Positions 46,127-52,529 of a stretch of 52,529 bases of DNA are shown piece by piece. This stretch comes from a virus. Each line of letters begins with the position of its first letter. Positions within the stretch are counted from its first letter, which is position 1. The DNA lies in the IMG/VR virus record IMGVR_UViG_3300028569_000046, positions 1 through 52,529 of that record; one strand, 5' to 3'. A program made the position numbers and the translations under genes. The notes beneath the pieces were generated by a model, which was not told the origin of the DNA, did not search any database, and saw only the letters and a program-made list of their open reading frames with translations.

Positions 46127-49100
46127 TGCCAATAACAACAAAAACCGTAAGTTATTACGATGACTTTTCCCAAAAATATCCACCAGAAGATTCAAACGGA
46201 AAATCACCAGATGATAAAAATTATCTTCGTATTCTTTTTAAACCTGGGTATAGTGTCCAGGTAAGAGAATTAAATCAAATGCAGTCCATACTGCAATCAC
46301 AAATTGATAAATTTGGTGCAAGTGTTTGGAAAGATGGAGTTGCGGTAATCGGAGGAAATGCCACATTTGACAATAATATTTCAGCAATTGATGTATCAGC
46401 TGATTCAGGAACAACTTTAACATCTGATGATGTAGGCACTATAACATCTGTTGAAACAACAATTGTCAACTCTACTGGTAATGAGCACTTAACCGCTGAT
46501 GTTATAGGTTATAAGCAAAAGGGTGGTGGTGTTTACACTCTTTACGTTCGATATAAAAATTCCGTTACATTAACAGCCGATCTATCAAACGTTGAAACAT
46601 TCAGCGATGGAGCAGTTCTCGAAGCAAAAAGTAATTCAAGTGATGTTACTACTCTCAATTTGGTTGTTAACGGATCGGCAAAATTTGCGGCAGGTGTATT
46701 TCTTGATAAAGGATTATTTTTCACCAAAGGATGTTTTGTCGCAACTCCAGCACAAAGTGTTTTTATTGACAAGCTTACCGGCGTTGATGAAAAAATAAAC
46801 GGTTCGGGTAGATTGTTCGTTTATGAAAAAGAAATTTCAGCAAATGACGATTCAGCGTTGTATGACAACGCAAATGATACTTTAAACTTTAAAGCTCCAG
46901 GCGCCGATCGTTATGCTATTGATTTAACATTAAGATTTTTAGCAGTAACAAGTACTTCATCAGATTCAGATTCAATATCACTTATTACAGTTGTTGATAA
47001 CCGAGTTGTTGAAGCAGTTCGTGATCGCTATACATCGCTTGATCGTGAATTGGCCAAACGTACATTTGAAGAATCTGGTAATTATGCTTTAAATCCATTT
47101 AAGTTGGAATTAAAAGAATGCTTTAAAGATACTTCAGAAACATATCGTCTTGGAAGATATGTTTCAACCGAACTTACTGGTGCGGGTATTACAGGTACAA
47201 CGACTGAAGACCGAGAAGCGGTAGCCAAAGAAAAATATCATATTGGAGTTGATTCGAGTATTGCATATGTTGACGGTTTTAGAGTTGAACCTTCTTCCAA
47301 AACTGAATTGTTGTCTGATAAAGCACGTACCGCTTTTCCTGAAGAAGAAACTGAATATATTGACATTAATGTGCGTGCTGATATTGGAAGCTATGTTGTA
47401 GGCACATTTGCCGAAAGTTCATCTTTGCCTAATATTCAAATATCAAACGAAACTTACAACATTGGCGTTGATAAAACTATTATTGGTAATATTAATGAAG
47501 TTTCTACCGCTAACGGTATTCTAAAACTTGATAATGTATCTGATCTTTCGGTCGGAATGCCTGTCACAGGATCAATATTTACTTCTAATACAACAATAAC
47601 TGAAATAAACAGAGCGGCGAATACTATAACGGTATCTGGACCTTTAGAATTATCATCAGCTGTTACAGCAAATGTGGCAGTTCGAACTGGTACTCGTATT
47701 GCAACAATTACTGAACCTAATCACGGTTTGGTTACAGGTAATATTGTTTATGTTACAACCGCACTTGGCGCTACAATTCCAATAGGAACATATGGTGTAA
47801 CAGTTATTGATATTGATAAATTTACAATATTAACATCTGATAGTACTGCTATTACCGGCGGTGGCGGTGGTGCCACAATTGCTTATAAAGCAATTGCAGC
47901 CAATACTGCTGCAACTTTTGCCAGCGGTACCGCTAAAATAAGAGCTGTTGAACCAAATTTTGGATCAACTTATAGATTTTATTTGTATGACATTGTTTCT
48001 TCTTTTAATGTTTCAAACATTAATCGTATTAGAAAAACTGGATCACCTGGTGTCACTATTATCGTAACAACTCCTATTACGGCAACAAATTCTAATACAA
48101 ATATATTTGCACTTCCTTATACTGCAATCAAAGATGTTGATGCTGGTGTTGAATATAATACATTATTGTTTAGAAGCGGAACAGTAGCAGTAGGAGACAC
48201 CACAGTTACAATATCCGATATTCCAACTGGTCATACACTCGCTGAAACAAGTCCTGGTGCATTTATTCTTACAATAAACGGAGTAATAACTTCTATAACA
48301 AATGTTACGGATGGACCTACTCCAGTAATCACATTTGAGCCGCCCGTCGGCTCCGCACCCGTGAATTTCAACTGTATAATTCCCGCAACTGTTGTATCCA
48401 ATGCTATTTCAAAAACATCAACGGCGGTGGTCAATACACCTAAGGTGGGAACAGCTGCAGTCGATAATGTATTTACACTACCACACGCTCAAATTATTGC
48501 ATCATCTCTGGTGGTAAAATATAACAGCAGTGATACTCTTACCGGTGCAAAAACAATAACATCTGATTGCACGATTGTTGATGATGGTCAAAGAGATAAT
48601 TATCTTACCAATGTTAAAGTACAATATAATGGTACCAAAACAACTTTAGATAGTTCCGATTATTTCTTTTTCTCTTATAATTACTTGGCGAATAACACAA
48701 CCACAGGTTTTTCCACAGTAAATTCATATCCGTCAACAGTATCTTACAGCGACATTCCTTCTTATAAAGGAGTTCGTTTAACCGATGTTATTGATTTCAG
48801 ACCTGTACTTCTTTCGGATGCGACTGCATTAACAACTCTTACAATTCTAAATCCAGGAAGTTTAATACAATGTGGTGTAAGATATTATCTACCTAAAATT
48901 GACAAAGTTGTTGTAGGTAACAATAATAAAATTTCTGTTATTCAAGGTGTTCCAAGTTTAAATCCAATTGAACCTGTCACTCCGGATAATACAATGGCTC
49001 TTTATACATTGGACATTCCTGCATACACTCATAATGTTTCTGATATTGCCGTTAACTACATTAATAACAGACGATATACAATGCGTGATATTGGTTCACT

Positions 49101-51651
49101 CGACCAAAGAATCAGCAATGTAGAATACTATACGGCATTATCATTATTGGAAAAATCAGCAAATGATAAATCCATTGGTGACGCATTTAATGCATCACGT
49201 TTTAAAAATGGTATTATTGTAGATGCCTTTGTTGATTTTAATAGCGCCGATACAAATAACGGCGCATACAATGCTTCAATTGATCGCGCACAAGGAATAT
49301 TGCGTCCAGCATTTTCAACATCTCGTATAGATTTAAAACCGATTATTGTTAATGGTGTGAGCGTTAATACCAATAGTGCAACATTGGAATATACCGAAAC
49401 ACCATACATTACACAAGAATATGCAAGTGAGAGTGAAAGTGTAAATCCTTACGACATTGCAACATATGTTGGAACACTTGAACTGTCACCAAGCAGTGAT
49501 GAATGGCAAGAAACAAAACAAAATGTTACCAATAATTTAGATCTTAATACTGCATCAACATTTACCGATTTGGGCACAGTTTGGGGTGAATGGACATTTT
49601 TGAAACGTGTCCGTAAAGGATATTTGGTTGAAAGAACAGGACTTAATAGAGTATTGCAAATTGATGCGGTTGCAACCGAAACAATTAACAATATTAACAT
49701 TACAATTATACCGTTTATAAGATCACGAAAAATATATTTTTCGGCGACAAACTTAAAACCTAATACGGTTGTATATCCGTTTTTTGATAATATCGGTGTT
49801 GCATCATTTGTTAAACAAACTGACAATTCCAATCCTTATGTGTCATGGCAAAACAGAACTGATGGTGAGGCGCTTTATACCGGACAAACTTCCCTTGTAG
49901 GAAGCAATGGATTAAAAACAGATGCTGCGGGAAACTTACAAGGTATATTTGTTATTCCTAATAATGAATCGTTGAAATTTAAAAGTGGTTCAAAACAATT
50001 TAAACTTTCCGATAACATTTCCAATAACACAAATAGTGAAACGACTTATGCCGTGGCAAATTATACGGCCGCTGCATCAACAAAAACAGTTGATTCCACT
50101 CTTACTACAACTCGAGTTCCAAAAATCGTTGAACGAAATATTCGAGAAGAAAAAAAGATTCATAGAGATCCGCTTGCTCAAAGTTTCTTAATTGATGACA
50201 TTCAAAGTCCTTCTGGTGTTTTTCTTTCAAGTGTTGAACTTTACTTTGAAAATAAAAGTGAAACCTTACCTGTAAATGTAGCAATTGTTACAATGGAAAA
50301 TGGTTATCCTTCTCAAAATATTGTTCCATTTTCAGAAGTAACATTAACACCATATACTGTGGTGGATGGTGTGTATACTACAAATGAACTTGTAAAAACT
50401 TCAAACGATGCATCAATTGCTACAAAATTTGAATTTTCCGATCCTGTATATCTTAATCCAGGAAATGAATATGCATTGGTTGTAACATCAAATGATTCAT
50501 CCTATAGAGCTTTTGTTTCACGTGTCGGTGGTAATAATATTCCTAACGGTCGAAGAATTGATAAAAATCCTTATTCAGGTGTGCTGTTTATGAGTGCCAA
50601 CTCAAGTACATGGACTGCCAATCAAAACCGAGATTTAAAATTTAAATTAAATCGCGCATTATTTGATAACAGTTTTGGAGGTTCAATAACATTTAAAACT
50701 GAAGCTGGAGTTGGTGTACAAAGTATAACAATGATCGATATTGGTGCAGGATATACAGTTGCGCCAGGTGTAACATTTGATGCACCACCGACCGGAGGAA
50801 CAATTGCCACTGGAACTGCGATTTTTGATTCGGTTACAGGAACTGTAACAGGTGTAAAAATAACTAATGCTGGTTCAGGATATACAAGTGCACCAGGTAT
50901 AACATTTGGTGATCCAACTTCTGGTACGACAGCAACAGGAACTGTAAATTTGATTTCAATTCCAATCAGCACATTTAACCTTACGCAAAATAATATCGAA
51001 CCGTATGCAACAAATGTTGATAATCAAAATAAAGCAACGGTAATTTTCAATACCTTAACACTTAACAGTGCTTATAATGTATCACCTGACGTTGATTACA
51101 ATTTAAATTCAACTTATAGCATTACATCAAGTAATAAAGATTCAGTAACATTAGTTACCGATTTTGCATCAAGTAATGATTATGTAAGTCCATTAATTGA
51201 TCTTGATAATGTATCATTACTTGCCGTTTCCAATATTATTGGTACTCCATCATCACTACTTGATGGAGCAACTGATACAGAAACACTGGCTGATGCAGGA
51301 AACGGTTTATCTCGTTACATTACTCGCACTGTTGATCTTAATCAGCCTGCGGATCGACTAAGTGTATTTGTTGACATTAATAGACCATCCGCTGGTTCAT
51401 ACATTAAAATATATGCCAAAACAAATAATGTTTGGAGTGAAATGATTCCAGCCAGTGTAAAATCCAATAGTAATCCACAAAATGAAATTCCTATTTCCGC
51501 AGACTCATCGGCCTACTCCGAAGTTGAATATACATACATATCAACTGGCACGTTTGAAAGTTTTGCTGTAAAAATTGTTTTTGTATCTGATGTAATCTAT
51601 ACTCCAACAACTGTACGAAACTTCCGCGCCATAGCAACCAGTGGTATATAA
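46126..51651 (+). CDS. large baseplate/fibre protein, DUF4815-like N-terminus
   Basis: The 1841-residue protein begins with DFSQKYPPEDSNG, NYLRILFKPGYSVQVRELNQ and MQSILQSQIDKFG, the DUF4815 pattern of T4-like baseplate proteins, and may take the place of gp10. Inside are an IATITEPNHG module near 525 and two GSGY-type modules near 1530-1610 (IDIGAGYTVAPGVTFDAPPT; ITNAGSGYTSAPGITFGDP). The region HRDPLAQSFLIDDIQSPSGV and FLSSVELYFENKSETLPVNV near 1345-1380 is a conserved C-terminal domain of these proteins. It is the largest gene here and should form the wedge periphery. Confidence 0.75.
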   Translation: MPITTKTVSYYDDFSQKYPPEDSNGKSPDDKNYLRILFKPGYSVQVRELNQMQSILQSQIDKFGASVWKDGVAVIGGNATFDNNISAIDVSADSGTTLTSDDVGTITSVETTIVNSTGNEHLTADVIGYKQKGGGVYTLYVRYKNSVTLTADLSNVETFSDGAVLEAKSNSSDVTTLNLVVNGSAKFAAGVFLDKGLFFTKGCFVATPAQSVFIDKLTGVDEKINGSGRLFVYEKEISANDDSALYDNANDTLNFKAPGADRYAIDLTLRFLAVTSTSSDSDSISLITVVDNRVVEAVRDRYTSLDRELAKRTFEESGNYALNPFKLELKECFKDTSETYRLGRYVSTELTGAGITGTTTEDREAVAKEKYHIGVDSSIAYVDGFRVEPSSKTELLSDKARTAFPEEETEYIDINVRADIGSYVVGTFAESSSLPNIQISNETYNIGVDKTIIGNINEVSTANGILKLDNVSDLSVGMPVTGSIFTSNTTITEINRAANTITVSGPLELSSAVTANVAVRTGTRIATITEPNHGLVTGNIVYVTTALGATIPIGTYGVTVIDIDKFTILTSDSTAITGGGGGATIAYKAIAANTAATFASGTAKIRAVEPNFGSTYRFYLYDIVSSFNVSNINRIRKTGSPGVTIIVTTPITATNSNTNIFALPYTAIKDVDAGVEYNTLLFRSGTVAVGDTTVTISDIPTGHTLAETSPGAFILTINGVITSITNVTDGPTPVITFEPPVGSAPVNFNCIIPATVVSNAISKTSTAVVNTPKVGTAAVDNVFTLPHAQIIASSLVVKYNSSDTLTGAKTITSDCTIVDDGQRDNYLTNVKVQYNGTKTTLDSSDYFFFSYNYLANNTTTGFSTVNSYPSTVSYSDIPSYKGVRLTDVIDFRPVLLSDATALTTLTILNPGSLIQCGVRYYLPKIDKVVVGNNNKISVIQGVPSLNPIEPVTPDNTMALYTLDIPAYTHNVSDIAVNYINNRRYTMRDIGSLDQRISNVEYYTALSLLEKSANDKSIGDAFNASRFKNGIIVDAFVDFNSADTNNGAYNASIDRAQGILRPAFSTSRIDLKPIIVNGVSVNTNSATLEYTETPYITQEYASESESVNPYDIATYVGTLELSPSSDEWQETKQNVTNNLDLNTASTFTDLGTVWGEWTFLKRVRKGYLVERTGLNRVLQIDAVATETINNINITIIPFIRSRKIYFSATNLKPNTVVYPFFDNIGVASFVKQTDNSNPYVSWQNRTDGEALYTGQTSLVGSNGLKTDAAGNLQGIFVIPNNESLKFKSGSKQFKLSDNISNNTNSETTYAVANYTAAASTKTVDSTLTTTRVPKIVERNIREEKKIHRDPLAQSFLIDDIQSPSGVFLSSVELYFENKSETLPVNVAIVTMENGYPSQNIVPFSEVTLTPYTVVDGVYTTNELVKTSNDASIATKFEFSDPVYLNPGNEYALVVTSNDSSYRAFVSRVGGNNIPNGRRIDKNPYSGVLFMSANSSTWTANQNRDLKFKLNRALFDNSFGGSITFKTEAGVGVQSITMIDIGAGYTVAPGVTFDAPPTGGTIATGTAIFDSVTGTVTGVKITNAGSGYTSAPGITFGDPTSGTTATGTVNLISIPISTFNLTQNNIEPYATNVDNQNKATVIFNTLTLNSAYNVSPDVDYNLNSTYSITSSNKDSVTLVTDFASSNDYVSPLIDLDNVSLLAVSNIIGTPSSLLDGATDTETLADAGNGLSRYITRTVDLNQPADRLSVFVDINRPSAGSYIKIYAKTNNVWSEMIPASVKSNSNPQNEIPISADSSAYSEVEYTYISTGTFESFAVKIVFVSDVIYTPTTVRNFRAIATSGI

Positions 51652-51655
51652 TAAA

Positions 51656-51913
51656 GTGAAATTAAAAGTACAAAATGCTCCAAATTTGGAAAGAGATACG
51701 CGCAGTAATGCAATTGTAAATACCGATACCGATGGTTATTTGCGGCTTATGCAAAAAGGCAAAGAACAAAGAGAAGCTCAACAAAGATTGGAAAAATTGG
51801 AACGTGAGGTATTTCAAATGAAAGAAATGCAAGTTCAAACAAATACGTTGTTACAAAACCTTATAAATAGTATTACTTCAAATAATAAAGCATATGCCTA
51901 TAACAAATACTGA
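51656..51913 (+). CDS. small coiled-coil structural protein (85 aa)
   Basis: A GTG at 51656, 4 nt after the previous stop, is taken as the start; a GTG at 51641 overlaps the previous gene. The product has NTDTDGYLRLMQKGKEQRE, then a coiled coil (QRLEKLEREVFQMKEMQVQ). Similar small proteins sit between fibre genes in cyanophage relatives. It overlaps the next gene by 20 nt. Confidence 0.6.
   Translation: MKLKVQNAPNLERDTRSNAIVNTDTDGYLRLMQKGKEQREAQQRLEKLEREVFQMKEMQVQTNTLLQNLINSITSNNKAYAYNKY
51862..51869 (+). promoter_or_regulatory. late promoter TATAAATA inside the coiled-coil gene
   Basis: A perfect box within coding sequence, 24 nt before the ATG of the last fibre gene. The position fits a promoter for that gene. 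Confidence 0.5.
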
Positions 51914-52529
51914 TGAATTTATCTCTTACACTTCTTTTAACAGCAGCGGGGGAATTGCAACATCTGATACATTTAACACATGGAGAAAAAAGACCAATGG
52001 CATTATTAATGCTCTTGACAGTATTAGCGTAGCAAATGTTGACCCCGGTCAACTTTCACTTGGAGCTCCAACTTGGAATTCAAGTGGTGATTTGTCAACA
52101 TATTTGTCAACAGGTGGTGTTCTTGGTTCATTTACAGCAAGTGTAATTACCTGTGGCAGCATTAATACAGGATCCAGCGGCAATATTATTACTGGAAATG
52201 TAACAACAAATACCGTAAAAAGTATCAGTCTTACTTCGCGAAGTTTAACACTGGCTGAAGGAACAGGATTGATAAATACCAATGGCGCAATTCAAGCAAA
52301 TTCGCTTGCCATTGGATCATCCAATAACAAATTTACGGTAAGTTCGGCCGGTGCAGTTGTCAGTGCAAGTACAATCGCAGGAACAAGTTTAAAAGTTGGA
52401 GGAAGCGACACTCCCGCGACAGGTGCCGTGAATGCATCATCATTGGCCATTGGATCGTCCAACAGTGAATTTACAGTAAGCACAAGCGGTGCGGTTGTAG
52501 GAAGCAGTTTACATGTTGGTTCCGGTTTG
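51894..52529 (+). CDS. tail fibre protein, 3' end outside window
   Basis: The frame starts ATGCCTATAACAAAT and stays open to the window edge (212 codons). It has SDTFNTWRKKTNGIINALDS, the N-terminus typical of T4-like fibre and structural proteins of cyanophages, then LSLGAPTWNSSGDLSTYLST. From about residue 120, repeats appear (SLAIGSSNNKFTVSSAGAVV and SLAIGSSNSEFTVSTSGAVV). It is probably a long repetitive fibre of which only the start is seen. Confidence 0.75.
   Translation, partial: MPITNTDEFISYTSFNSSGGIATSDTFNTWRKKTNGIINALDSISVANVDPGQLSLGAPTWNSSGDLSTYLSTGGVLGSFTASVITCGSINTGSSGNIITGNVTTNTVKSISLTSRSLTLAEGTGLINTNGAIQANSLAIGSSNNKFTVSSAGAVVSASTIAGTSLKVGGSDTPATGAVNASSLAIGSSNSEFTVSTSGAVVGSSLHVGSGL

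Noticed and set aside
1-52529. CRISPR arrays, classical tRNA genes, insertion sequences, integrase and attachment sites
   Set aside because: I saw no regularly spaced repeats, no tRNA cloverleaf other than the tmRNA ends, no transposase or recombinase motifs. The protein repeats in fibres are coding.

Overview
The window is part of the genome of a large, AT-rich, strictly lytic tailed phage of the T4-like (Tevenvirinae-related, distant 'exo-T4') myovirus group. The T4 orthologues recognisable from the sequence are the replication and late-transcription trio gp33, gp59 and gp32, the head-completion nuclease gp4, and the baseplate and hub genes 26, 51-like, 54/19-like, 48, 53, 27, 5, 25, 6, 7-like and 8. 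A two-component spanin points to a Gram-negative host. The gp32 lacks the zinc-ligand cysteines of T4 gp32, as I recall for the cyanophage and pelagiphage branch. No integrase, repressor or IS element was seen.

Region 1 (1-22.5 kb) is an accessory region of about 60 small genes. All but one are on the + strand, closely packed, often with ATGA stop/start overlaps. About a dozen copies of one sigma70-type promoter (TTGTTTACA, 17 bp, TAGAAT/TATAAT) drive it, several followed by an almost identical leader with an AAGGA ribosome binding site. Recognisable products are an adenine-type methyltransferase, a 3D-domain protein, an Rnl1-like RNA ligase, a phage tmRNA, two metallophosphoesterases, a HAD phosphatase, a P-loop kinase resembling the kinase half of T4 Pnkp, a UV endonuclease (UvsE), a holin-like protein plus overlapping spanins, a TAGT-type glycosyltransferase, an acyl carrier protein, a DnaQ-like exonuclease, a histidine phosphatase, and a lone minus-strand fucosyltransferase-like gene (12.65-13.5 kb).

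Region 2 (22.2-25.6 kb) holds an SH3-like small protein, a 408-residue unknown, gp33, gp59 and gp32 on the + strand. It ends in a strong intrinsic terminator.

Region 3 (25.9-30.4 kb) is on the - strand: PAAR spike tip, tape-measure protein, gp26 with a gp51-like extension reachable by a -1 frameshift at T TTT TTC, a tail-tube-like protein (gp54/gp19 family), and the head-completion nuclease gp4. Two TATAAATA late promoters facing each other separate it from region 4.

Region 4 (30.4-52.5 kb, + strand) is the rest of the baseplate: gp48, an enlarged gp53, gp27, a gp5 split into two genes (OB fold plus CHAP-like lysin, then the beta-helix needle), an Ig-domain protein, gp25, gp6, a gp7-like protein, a collagen/RCC1-repeat fibre, gp8, an 1841-residue DUF4815-like protein, a small coiled-coil protein and the start of a repetitive fibre cut by the window end.

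Late genes are marked by NATAAATA boxes, many only 4-8 nt before the start codon. The tmRNA and the split RNA-repair set (ligase, kinase, phosphatase) lie within 7 kb of each other. My inference is that they form a group of genes that counters host attack on translation.
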